This document shows positions 1 to 6,740 of a stretch of 12,707 bases of DNA, piece by piece. The first letter of the stretch is position 1. Each line of letters starts with the position of its first letter. Origin of the DNA: Holosporaceae bacterium UBA3830 (GTDB lineage: Bacteria > Pseudomonadota > Alphaproteobacteria > UBA3830); NCBI GenBank assembly GCA_002393025.1, contig DGIE01000084.1, forward strand, positions 1 through 12,707. Direction: 5' to 3'. The translations under genes were made by a program, and so were the position numbers. The notes beneath the pieces are model-generated. The model was given only the letters and a program-made list of their open reading frames with translations, was not told where the DNA came from and searched no databases.

Positions 1-960
1 TTTTTTAGAAGTACTCGACTTCAATGTATCTAAAAATTTACCTGCTATTTGATCTTTTCCGTACTTGCTTTCTTCCTCAATTTTTCCCGAAATTTTGAAT
101 TCTTCCTCCTGCAAAGGCTTTTCTATATCAATATTTTCATCAACAAATAGGGGGTCATCATCCGTCTCATCATCAGCCGAATCATAACTCTCCTGATCCC
201 GATAGTTAGCAAGTTTACGATTTGACATCGTATTGGCGCTTTCTAAATTTTTAAGTTCGGGAATTCCTTCAATTTGCGAAAGTACCACCGGAGAGAATTT
301 TTGCTTCATTTCTTCCAGAATGGTCTTTGATTCTTTAATTCTGTTCCCAAAAACTCTTAAATTGTTAATAATTCGCGTCGATAATTGCTCTTTTTGACAT
401 GCAGATATTACTCTACTTAATTTATTCAGATCTACTTGATTCAAATTTTCCATTATTCGATCCAACTCCACATTATCCGACAAATTGGTTACTTTTTCCC
501 TTTGATTAAATAACTCCTGACATAGATTTGATTTTACTCGAAGCAATTCATCAAAGCAGGACGACGCTTTATTTATTTTATCGACCAGTGTATTAACATC
601 TTCTGATCCACTTTTTTTAGGAAGATTACGATAAAGAATAGCCATATTGCTTACCAATGCCCGAATATCCTCAGAAGAAACTTTTTCTACGATACCTTTC
701 AATGTTTCATAAACACTGGATTCCAACCTTATCATCGAAAGAGGGCTATTGACATTTTCATACTTTATTGATGTTGTACTATTTGTCTTTCTGATATTCT
801 TCGCATTTTTAGTGATAGTTGAATTTTGTGCTCTCAATCTCTGTCTATTAACTGCGGCTCTAGTGGTCCCTCTCCTGTTACGCGCCACATCCCCCCGCAC
901 TTCATCGACATAAATCTCCGTAAATAACAAAGAAATCCCCACAAAAACCAACTTTTTCAT
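1..960 (-). CDS. Hypothetical exported protein with acidic tail, 3' end beyond left edge
   Basis: Reading the complement from the ATG at 960 gives 320 codons with no stop, running off the left edge, so the C-terminus is missing. I do not recognise the family. The N-terminus (MKK, then a short hydrophobic stretch to about residue 14) looks like a weak signal peptide or anchor. An Arg-rich patch follows (about 27-44). The middle (80-240) is predicted from composition to be largely helical, with many Leu/Ile, Lys, Glu and Asn. A strongly acidic segment lies near 257-275 (several Asp/Glu runs), followed by mixed-charge sequence. There are four Cys in the visible part (136, 147, 188 and none in the tail beyond that is clear). 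The ATG lies 2 bp after the stop of the upstream methyltransferase-like gene, with an A/G-rich stretch just before it as ribosome-binding site, so the two are probably co-translated. The reading frame is clear; function unknown. Confidence 0.75.
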   Translation of the reverse strand, partial: MKKLVFVGISLLFTEIYVDEVRGDVARNRRGTTRAAVNRQRLRAQNSTITKNAKNIRKTNSTTSIKYENVNSPLSMIRLESSVYETLKGIVEKVSSEDIRALVSNMAILYRNLPKKSGSEDVNTLVDKINKASSCFDELLRVKSNLCQELFNQREKVTNLSDNVELDRIMENLNQVDLNKLSRVISACQKEQLSTRIINNLRVFGNRIKESKTILEEMKQKFSPVVLSQIEGIPELKNLESANTMSNRKLANYRDQESYDSADDETDDDPLFVDENIDIEKPLQEEEFKISGKIEEESKYGKDQIAGKFLDTLKSSTSKK

Positions 961-962
961 TG

Positions 963-1943
963 CTATTTCTCTTTCTTCATTAACACAACCAACTTTTTCT
1001 TACTAATTATCTCATCAATAAATATTTCCTTTACTGAATTTGCTGAAATTACTTCGTAGAATTTTAGGCCACGCTGATGCAAAAAGGTCAATTCGCTTCG
1101 AATATCAACCTCTTTCGAAACTTTATCCGCATCTAAACTAACCAACAATCTAATATTATCCGATTCATTAATAATTTGGTCTGCACCCTTTAAAACAGCA
1201 AATGCCGAACTCGGAACATTAATTAAAATCAGCGAAGCTTTCTGCCCCTTAAGAATCTCATTTAATGAATCACATTCTACGGTGACTGTTCTGGTTATTA
1301 TGTTATTTACATCTTGGTCATCTCGAATCGAGGAAACGACATCATCTATTGCACAAGTCCCTTTATGATCTGAAACCGCTTTTCTTATTATTTCCACAGT
1401 ATTTGATAGGTCATTCAATACTACATTTTTGTATAAACATCTTGCTACATTCGGATTGCCTTCAATTGCTACATATTTTCCGCCCATTTTCAGGATTTGT
1501 CCTAATAGTATGGCATTGTAACCATAGTGGGCGCCAATCTCCACTACATTCTCCCCTCTCATACAAAAATTTAAAGCAGCATCATCGAACACCGATTTTA
1601 CCGTTCCCCTATAGCGCAACTGATTCCCGATTCGCGGATCATTTTTTTTAATTATGATTGGAAATTTATTTTCTATAGAGGTTATGACATAATTATTCGG
1701 TAAAGCTATCTCTCCCCTCAATGTTGGAATAAGACTGGAAAAAACTTTATTTTTTTCAGCTAAAATGACTCCAAAAAACACTACCAGAGACAAAATTATA
1801 CAAAACGAAATCAGCTTATTACTTGCCAAACTTTTGATGAAAGACTGATGTGTCGAGTAATTGATCCCTTCGCCCATCTGTTCTTTAGTAAAAGTGCGCT
1901 GTGATGAGTAATCATTAAAAAAATTATCCAACATTGCCTCCAT
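963..1943 (-). CDS. Membrane-anchored FkbM-like methyltransferase homologue
   Basis: A 326-residue protein with a cytoplasmic-looking N-terminal tail, one hydrophobic segment (about 44-62) and a C-terminal Rossmann-type domain. SAM motif I is visible as VVEIGAHYGYNA (133-144), then YVAIEGNP (157-164) with an acidic residue in the ribose-binding place, and an RKAVSDHKG segment typical of FkbM-family methyltransferases. In most FkbM proteins a DVEG-x-E motif precedes L-x-G-A; here it is NVPSSA followed by FAVLKGA (242-254), so two normally conserved acidic positions and a glycine are gone and activity is uncertain. A transmembrane anchor is unusual for the family. Start choice is open: Met1 at 1943 has no Shine-Dalgarno, while Met4 at 1934 has GGAGG only 2 nt upstream. 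A consensus TATAAT lies at 1956-1961. It is followed after 2 bp by the hypothetical exported gene, with which it likely works. Substrate unknown. Confidence 0.7.
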   Translation of the reverse strand: MEAMLDNFFNDYSSQRTFTKEQMGEGINYSTHQSFIKSLASNKLISFCIILSLVVFFGVILAEKNKVFSSLIPTLRGEIALPNNYVITSIENKFPIIIKKNDPRIGNQLRYRGTVKSVFDDAALNFCMRGENVVEIGAHYGYNAILLGQILKMGGKYVAIEGNPNVARCLYKNVVLNDLSNTVEIIRKAVSDHKGTCAIDDVVSSIRDDQDVNNIITRTVTVECDSLNEILKGQKASLILINVPSSAFAVLKGADQIINESDNIRLLVSLDADKVSKEVDIRSELTFLHQRGLKFYEVISANSVKEIFIDEIISKKKLVVLMKKEK

Positions 1944-2060
1944 AAATTTTTTTCGATTATAACCCGAAGAAAGTTATAAAAAAGTAAATAACCATAAATT
2001 TCGTTAAATTTAATCGATATTTTTAATTAATTTTATGTTATTCTATCCGGAGAGGAGGGA
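1944..2060. other. Divergent AT-rich intergenic region
   Basis: 117 bp separate the divergent FkbM-like gene and vgrG, and nearly all of it is A/T. It must hold both promoters. For the minus strand there is a TATAAT at 1956-1961. For the plus strand I see only weak candidates (TTATGT-like hexamers around 2034) and a strong purine-rich ribosome-binding region at 2049-2060. No clear operator palindrome was found. Confidence 0.5.
1956..1961 (-). promoter_or_regulatory. Candidate -10 box for the FkbM-like gene
   Basis: The complement reads TATAAT, a perfect -10 hexamer, 12 bp before the first ATG at 1943. No good -35 is seen at 16-18 bp (only a T-run); a TTTACT lies about 21 bp upstream, which is too far. 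If used, the 5' leader would be very short, favouring the start at 1934 or leaderless translation. Confidence 0.4.
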
Positions 2061-4259
2061 ATGGTGGATTTTCTGCAATCTCAGAAGGATTTGTTCGTCG
2101 AGTTGTCCATATCTGGGCTAAAAGGAGACGTAATTGTCAACAATATAAGAGGTTCGGAAACCATGTCCGAATTATTTGAGTTTCATGTGAGCTTTTCCTC
2201 TGAAGAGCGAGAACTGAATGCAGAAAAAATCCTCGGATCAAATGTTACCCTCACCTTTAAGTTCGAAGAACACGAGAGATTTATCAATGGAATAATATCT
2301 CAATTTTCACAAGGGACAACTTCATTGAAGGATGATATCTATCATACGGAATATTTTTTTACAATGCATCCAAAATTGTGGTTACTATCTTTGGATAACA
2401 ATTACAAAATATTCCAAAAAAAATCTCCAATGGAAATAATAAAAAACGTTTTGAGCGACAATAAAATTTCTGATGTTTCTGATAAAACATCAAAATGTGG
2501 GAAAAAAATCCGTGAATATTGCGTACAGTACAATGAAAGTTCTTTTAATTTTATTTCCCGACTAATGGAAGACGAAGGTATTTTCTATTATTTTAACCAT
2601 GACAAAGGTAAGCATACGCTTGTAATTACAGACAATCCGAATAGTTATCAAAAATTAAAAAAAGATGCTGAATTTATTAAGGCTATTCAGGGAATCTGTC
2701 CCATTGGAAAGATATTTAATACCAGCAAAAGTACTTTTATGAACGTTGGTGGATACTCTCTGGCAGACTATAATTATCAGATTTCTCAAACAAAATTATT
2801 TAGTAAATTGGACACGAAATGGAAAGGAAACATTTTTTATGAGTATCCTGGAGGATTTTCAAAAGCTTCAGAGGGGGATACTCTCTCAAAATTAAGAGTT
2901 CAAGAAATTGAATGTAAGCATATGATGCTACAGGGAGATTCCACCATTCCTGAATTTTCTCCTGGTGCAATATTTAATCTGACATTACATCATGCAGAAA
3001 GTTTCAATGACTCCTACATCTTATATAAAGTTGAACATATATTTGATCGTACTGAAAAAAATGGATTTATTTATCGTAATAGATTTTTGGCTTTGCCAAA
3101 AGGTACCGAATTTAGAGCGCCAAGGAAAACACCTAAACCAAAAGTCTATGGGAACCAAACTGCCATAGTTGTCTGTCCTTCTGGAAAGGAAATCTATCGG
3201 GACAAGCATTGCTGTGTCAAAGTTCATTTTCACTGGGACCAAGAAGGTAAAGCTAAGGATACAAGTGACAGTTCCTGCTGGATTAGAGTAGCTCAGTTAT
3301 TGTCCGGAAGCAATTGGGGATCTGTTTACGTTCCAAGAGTGGGTCAAGAAGTTGTCGTTTCGTTTCTGGAAGGAGATCCCGATAGACCTCTTATCGTCGG
3401 ATGTGTATACAACGACCAATTTATGCCACCCTACTCTGAATCCCAAGAAAAAATATCAACAATGAAAACCGTGACTTTCACTGATGAAAAAAGATTTAAT
3501 GAATTTCGTCTTACCGATGAGAAAGAAAAGGAAGAAATCTTCGTCCGTGCTCAAAAAGACGTAAAAGTAGACGTCATAGACGGATCTCATTCTACAAAGT
3601 TACACTCAGAACCCGGGAAAAAGGTCACGCATTCGCTTGAAATTGTAAAAGGTGATAAATCGGTGATACTGAAAGAAGGTGATTCTTCCTACACAATGAA
3701 AAAAGGAAACTGCACCATTCAAATGGATGAGGGAAACAGTTCAATTACCTTAAAAAAAGGAAACAGTACCATTCAACTGGATAACGGAGACAGTACAATT
3801 ACTTTGAAAAAAGGAGACAGTAAAATAAAACTGCAAAAAGGAAATCAAACCATTGATATAAATGGAGATTGCACGATAAAGATTTCTGGTAATTTAAAAA
3901 TTAAAGCGAGTAAGAATATCTCTATAGAAGCAGGAAAAGAGCTATCACTCAAATCAGGTGCCGCAACGAAAGTAAAAGCGGGATCGAGTCTTACGGTAAA
4001 AGCGAGCGCATCAGCGAAATTTCAATCTGGTACAAGTTTTACATGTCAATCAGGTGCATCAATGACTATAAAATCCTCTATGGGTATGAACGTAAAGGCC
4101 AATGCAAGCCTTAATATAAAATCCATGGGGATGCTCAAAGCTGAAGGTATGGCTATGACGAACATAACGGGAGCAGCTGTCCAAATAAACGGAAAAGGAG
4201 TATCTAGTTTTCGTGCACCAATGATAACAATCGGAGGAGGGATGATTTCATTTGGATAA
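2061..4259 (+). CDS. vgrG: VgrG family spike protein of a type VI-like secretion system
   Basis: A 732-residue protein with full VgrG architecture. Residues ~10-350 are the gp27-like hub (ERFINGIISQF at 72-82, MEDEGIFYYFNH at 169-180). A gp5-like OB fold follows (~361-453), recognised by FHWDQEG (390-396), SSCWIRVAQ and the hallmark VSFLEGDPDRPLIVG (433-447). Then comes a beta-prism needle: a 9-residue repeat with Gly at 531, 540, 549, 558, 567, 576, 585 and 594, followed by looser Ala/Ser/Gly/Lys repeats to ~705. The C-terminus ends at the needle (ITIGGGMISFG), so there is no fused effector domain; cargo must be carried via the tip or adaptors. AGGAGG at 2053-2058 is only 2 nt from the ATG, but GGAG at 2049-2052 is well spaced; a GTG start at 2064 is also possible. 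It overlaps the MORN gene by 8 bp. VgrG trimers cap the Hcp tube and are expelled on sheath contraction. Confidence 0.96.
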   Translation: MVDFLQSQKDLFVELSISGLKGDVIVNNIRGSETMSELFEFHVSFSSEERELNAEKILGSNVTLTFKFEEHERFINGIISQFSQGTTSLKDDIYHTEYFFTMHPKLWLLSLDNNYKIFQKKSPMEIIKNVLSDNKISDVSDKTSKCGKKIREYCVQYNESSFNFISRLMEDEGIFYYFNHDKGKHTLVITDNPNSYQKLKKDAEFIKAIQGICPIGKIFNTSKSTFMNVGGYSLADYNYQISQTKLFSKLDTKWKGNIFYEYPGGFSKASEGDTLSKLRVQEIECKHMMLQGDSTIPEFSPGAIFNLTLHHAESFNDSYILYKVEHIFDRTEKNGFIYRNRFLALPKGTEFRAPRKTPKPKVYGNQTAIVVCPSGKEIYRDKHCCVKVHFHWDQEGKAKDTSDSSCWIRVAQLLSGSNWGSVYVPRVGQEVVVSFLEGDPDRPLIVGCVYNDQFMPPYSESQEKISTMKTVTFTDEKRFNEFRLTDEKEKEEIFVRAQKDVKVDVIDGSHSTKLHSEPGKKVTHSLEIVKGDKSVILKEGDSSYTMKKGNCTIQMDEGNSSITLKKGNSTIQLDNGDSTITLKKGDSKIKLQKGNQTIDINGDCTIKISGNLKIKASKNISIEAGKELSLKSGAATKVKAGSSLTVKASASAKFQSGTSFTCQSGASMTIKSSMGMNVKANASLNIKSMGMLKAEGMAMTNITGAAVQINGKGVSSFRAPMITIGGGMISFG
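3651..3866 (+). repeat. In-frame 27-bp repeats encoding the VgrG needle
   Basis: Eight units of 27 bp (9 residues) in direct tandem array, each beginning with GGx and encoding the pattern G-D/N-x-x-x-I/T-x-L-K. The spacing of the conserved Gly codons is exact. The units differ by several substitutions each, so this is an old protein repeat (one strand per unit of a triple-stranded beta-helix), not a recent expansion or a CRISPR array. Confidence 0.85.
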
Positions 4260-4842
4260 CTCAAAAGTAATAAACTCAAGTGAAGAAAGGACGGAAGAAG
4301 TTAGATCTCCTGACGGAAAATTAATAAAAACATATACGATCAGAGATTACAAAATGAACGGTCCTATGATTATTTACGATGATAATGAGCAGGTTGCCCA
4401 AAAATTAAATTACAGAGATAACAAACTGTCGGGTCCTGCGGAATTTTATCAAGACGGAGTTCCTGTAATGTACGCTCAATTTCAAAATGGTGTTTTGGAG
4501 GGACCTGCAACTTTGTTTATTGACGGAATAAAATCCGGAGAAACAACATTTAAAAACGGAGTCATTGACGGGGTTTTTGCATCATTCGATAAGCAAGGAA
4601 GAATTATTCGAGAAGCTAATTACGTTAACGGACAAATGGAAGGCGATTGTTACCTATATTATCCAGACGGAATTGTTCAAGAAAAATCGTTTTATAAAAA
4701 TAATAAACTCGAAGGAACTGTCACAAAATACTATCATTCGGGAGCAATACTTGAAATTTCAAATCATGAAAATGGCTTAGCTGTTGGATATACAGAAACT
4801 TACGATGAAAGCGGAAACTTAATTTCAAGAAAGGAGGCATAA
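4252..4842 (+). CDS. MORN/YwqK-repeat protein in the vgrG operon
   Basis: A 196-residue soluble protein without signal peptide or membrane segment. It is built almost wholly of about seven 23-24-residue MORN/YwqK-type repeats. Each has an xG-P/x-hydrophobic-x-Y/F turn (near residues 36, 60, 83, 106, 130, 154, 178) followed by D/N-G and a Y/F-x-N-G step. Databases often label such proteins YwqK family antitoxin, but that name is based on repeats rather than tested function. The best start is TTG at 4252, which overlaps the end of vgrG; GGAGGAGG at 4233-4240 lies about 11 nt upstream and no ATG or GTG is suitable in this frame near the start. It ends directly before the PAAR-like gene (0 bp gap). 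Position between spike and tip genes suggests an adaptor, a chaperone for cargo loading, or an immunity protein; this is inference. Confidence 0.85.
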   Translation: MDNSKVINSSEERTEEVRSPDGKLIKTYTIRDYKMNGPMIIYDDNEQVAQKLNYRDNKLSGPAEFYQDGVPVMYAQFQNGVLEGPATLFIDGIKSGETTFKNGVIDGVFASFDKQGRIIREANYVNGQMEGDCYLYYPDGIVQEKSFYKNNKLEGTVTKYYHSGAILEISNHENGLAVGYTETYDESGNLISRKEA

Positions 4843-5226
4843 ATGGGATTTTGTTGTTGTCCCGGAACTCTTCTCAGTTGTCCAATGGGGTTAACACCTG
4901 CTCCATTGAATATTTTACCAAAGACAGTGTTTGGTCCGACAGGTCCGATGGCAACTTGCACAGATTGTGTTCCTTTTGTCAATATCGTTCCATTTGGAGT
5001 CTGTAAAAGTCTGTTAAATCCAGCAACTGCTGCACTTACCGCTGCAGCATTTGGAGTACTTACTCCGGGACCGTGTATGCCTACCCCTGCCGGTATTTGG
5101 ATTCCAACAAAACCAAACGTAATAAGTGTCACAGGACCTGTTTTAACAAATAATTCAATGTTGGTTTGTGCATTCGGGGGAGTAATCAAAATAAATCTAC
5201 CAGGACAATTCAAGGTAATGGCTTAA
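4843..5226 (+). CDS. PAAR-like (DUF4280-type) spike-tip protein, Cys-rich
   Basis: A 127-residue protein matching the pattern of the PAAR-like DUF4280 family: MG-x(4)-G-x-x-L-x-C at the start, a D-x-V-P-x-VNI-x-PFG-x-C block (41-54), NPA-x-A-A-x-TAAA-x-GVLTP-x-PC (59-78), W-I-P (86-88), and C-x-x-GG-x-I at 109-115 ending in PGQ. Short Gly/Pro-rich beta hairpins like these fold into the cone that sharpens VgrG. There are nine Cys (4, 5, 6, 13, 39, 42, 54, 78, 109), more than I would expect from the family pattern, consistent with a metal site or disulphides. No C-terminal toxin domain is attached. AAGGAGG at about 4830-4836 overlaps the end of the MORN gene, and the ATG directly follows its stop, so translation is coupled. 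In type VI systems such tips bind effectors and adaptors; that role here follows from the neighbouring vgrG. Confidence 0.88.
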   Translation: MGFCCCPGTLLSCPMGLTPAPLNILPKTVFGPTGPMATCTDCVPFVNIVPFGVCKSLLNPATAALTAAAFGVLTPGPCMPTPAGIWIPTKPNVISVTGPVLTNNSMLVCAFGGVIKINLPGQFKVMA

Positions 5227-5239
5227 AAAGGAGGAAATT

Positions 5240-5716
5240 ATGCATAAAGTTGAACAAGATTGTTTATTTTGCAAAATCGTCAGAGGAGAAAGTCCCATTC
5301 ACAAAATTTGGGAAGACGAGGAACACTTAGCTTTTTTGTCGATATATCCGAACACATTAGGAGCATCGGTTGTAATTCCGAAAAAACATTTCGATAGTTA
5401 TGCTTTCCACATGCCAGACGACGAATTAGCCAAACTTACTATAAAATCAGCAATAGTTGGTCGGCTTCTGGATGCTTCCTTTGATGACGTAGGACGTACT
5501 GCCGTTATTTATGAGGGGTTTGGCATTAATCACGTTCATGCAAAATTATTTCCTCTGCATAAAACAAAGGGTGAATGGAAGCCAATCCACACCGACTATA
5601 ACAAATATTTCGATCATTATGAAGGATATGTTTCATCCCATGAGTATCACGGACCTAATCCTGACCTAGCTAAACTTGCCGAGCATATCAGACAAGTTGA
5701 AAAAAGCCTTAAATAG
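5240..5716 (+). CDS. HIT-family (histidine triad) hydrolase/transferase
   Basis: A 158-residue HIT-domain protein. Family marks are CLFCKI (8-13), N38 in YPNTLGASVVIPKKH (37-50), and the triad region EGFGINHVHAKLFPLH (92-107). Of the H-x-H-x-H triad, His98 and His100 are kept while the third position is Lys102; the middle His, the nucleophile in Hint/Fhit enzymes, is present. I recall this variant from a distinct bacterial HIT subgroup, so it need not mean loss of activity. HIT enzymes cleave nucleoside 5'-phosphoramidates or dinucleoside polyphosphates (Ap4A-like); the substrate here is unknown. Residues ~115-158 form a C-terminal extension with several Tyr/His. AAGGAGG sits just before the ATG, 13 bp after the PAAR-like gene, so it is the fourth gene of the vgrG operon. 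It may be a housekeeping passenger, a regulator, or cargo. The family call is firm; the role is not. Confidence 0.88.
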   Translation: MHKVEQDCLFCKIVRGESPIHKIWEDEEHLAFLSIYPNTLGASVVIPKKHFDSYAFHMPDDELAKLTIKSAIVGRLLDASFDDVGRTAVIYEGFGINHVHAKLFPLHKTKGEWKPIHTDYNKYFDHYEGYVSSHEYHGPNPDLAKLAEHIRQVEKSLK

Positions 5717-5753
5717 AGGCAATCACTCGACACATTTGACACATTAATGTATC

Positions 5754-5767
5754 CTTACACTTGTAAG
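5754..5767 (+). other. Small inverted repeat between HIT and M15 genes
   Basis: CTTAC and GTAAG flank a 4-nt ACTT loop, followed after about 13 nt by a short T-run (5780-5785). It lies in the 131-bp gap between the HIT gene and the M15 gene. It could be a weak transcription attenuator. A TTGACA hexamer at 5736-5741 has no convincing -10 partner. Only a low-confidence hint that the M15 gene is transcribed apart from the first four genes. Confidence 0.25.
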
Positions 5768-5847
5768 CTCCAAGAATAATTTTTTCTTGTCGTACGGATT
5801 TGTTCTGTACAAGCTTTGTAGATAGAAATTTAAAGGAAGATATACAA

Positions 5848-6639
5848 ATGAAGCTGAACAAAAAAATGAATGCAATTATTATCTTTACATTACTATTTTC
5901 TGTCGAATTATACTTAGTGAGTTTATTGAAACCTTCTGAACAGAAGCCTGTTATCCATGATAAAAATACATACTCAAAGACGGAGGCGATCTCAAAAATT
6001 GAAGTGATCAGTCCAAAAAAACTAAAACGCATTGACATAAAATATCTGTCTTTCGACGGTAAAGAAAAAGTTTCACAGATAAATGTAATAGACGTAATCG
6101 CCGATGATGTCCTGGAGGTATTTGGGGAATTAAAAAAAAAGCGATTTCCTATGTATAAATTTTATTGCTATGCACCCAGAACAACCAGAAACAGAGAGAA
6201 AATATCCTTGCACGCATATGCTGCTGCTATTGATATAAACGCTCTAATGAATCCTTCATATGATGCCATTAACAATATAATGATTCCCCGAAGAGACAAA
6301 GAAAGACAAAAGGATAGGGAAAGGATAGTAAGGGAATTAAAAAAGATAGGCATTTCAGAAAAAGAAATAAAGGAGATATTAAAAATTACTATACAGCCCA
6401 AGGGTTTTGACGATAGATTTCTTAACAGACAAATCATCCGAAAAGGAATGATAACTCAAGATATCGTAGACATATTCAAAAAACATGGATTTAACATCTG
6501 GGGAGGCTACTGGAGACAATCCATCGACTACATGCATTTTCAAATACCACGCCAACTGGCCGAACAACTAGCAAAAAGCGATTTTGAGTCTCGCAAAAAA
6601 ATTTGGGCACAGCACAAAAAAAATACCTGTCAACCATGA
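5848..6639 (+). CDS. Membrane-anchored M15-type peptidoglycan peptidase (VanY/D-Ala-D-Ala carboxypeptidase-like)
   Basis: A 263-residue protein starting at the ATG at 5848, which has AAGGAAG about 8 nt upstream; an in-frame TTG at 5800 has no such site. Residues 8-27 are one hydrophobic segment (signal anchor), so the rest would lie in the periplasm. The M15 zinc signature S-x-H-x-x-G-x-A-x-D appears as SLHAYAAAID (120-129), with Ala in the Gly place; zinc ligands are His122, Asp129 and His230, and Asp227 in IDYMHFQI is the likely catalytic acid. WGGYW (218-222) is typical of the family. Between the two motifs is a long charged helical insert (about 148-180, rich in Arg, Lys, Glu). The family cuts D-Ala-D-Ala or related peptide bonds in peptidoglycan. 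Placed after the vgrG operon, it may be a cell-wall-cutting effector; with its anchor, an own-wall role (for example opening space for the injection machine) is equally possible. Confidence 0.85.
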   Translation: MKLNKKMNAIIIFTLLFSVELYLVSLLKPSEQKPVIHDKNTYSKTEAISKIEVISPKKLKRIDIKYLSFDGKEKVSQINVIDVIADDVLEVFGELKKKRFPMYKFYCYAPRTTRNREKISLHAYAAAIDINALMNPSYDAINNIMIPRRDKERQKDRERIVRELKKIGISEKEIKEILKITIQPKGFDDRFLNRQIIRKGMITQDIVDIFKKHGFNIWGGYWRQSIDYMHFQIPRQLAEQLAKSDFESRKKIWAQHKKNTCQP

Positions 6640-6683
6640 ATCTTCTATGTAAATTTTGGATTTTTTTCAACCAAAGTTTCTTC

Positions 6684-6712
6684 ACAAAAAACCGCCTCGA
6701 AGGACGGCTTTT
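6684..6712 (-). terminator. Intrinsic terminator of rpsF-rpsR, probably bidirectional
   Basis: On the complement, CCG(T)CCT pairs with AGGCGG around a TCG loop, with one bulged T, followed by six T. On the plus strand the same hairpin is followed by CTTTT and could also stop transcripts from the M15 gene. It lies between the convergent M15 and rpsR genes. Confidence 0.7.
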
Positions 6713-6740
6713 AAATTAAAAAATATAAGGCTTTACAAAA

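Noticed and set aside
3651..3866. CRISPR-like or satellite repeat
   Set aside because: Units are diverged, in frame and without spacers; they encode the VgrG needle.
4800..5213. 137-codon open frame on the minus strand opposite the PAAR-like gene
   Set aside because: It is a mirror of a Gly/Pro/Thr-rich gene whose reverse frame happens to lack stops; the plus-strand frame has family motifs, a strong ribosome-binding site and operon context.
5800..5847. TTG start for the M15 peptidase
   Set aside because: No ribosome-binding site, and it would put a charged stretch ahead of the membrane anchor; the ATG at 5848 has AAGGAAG.
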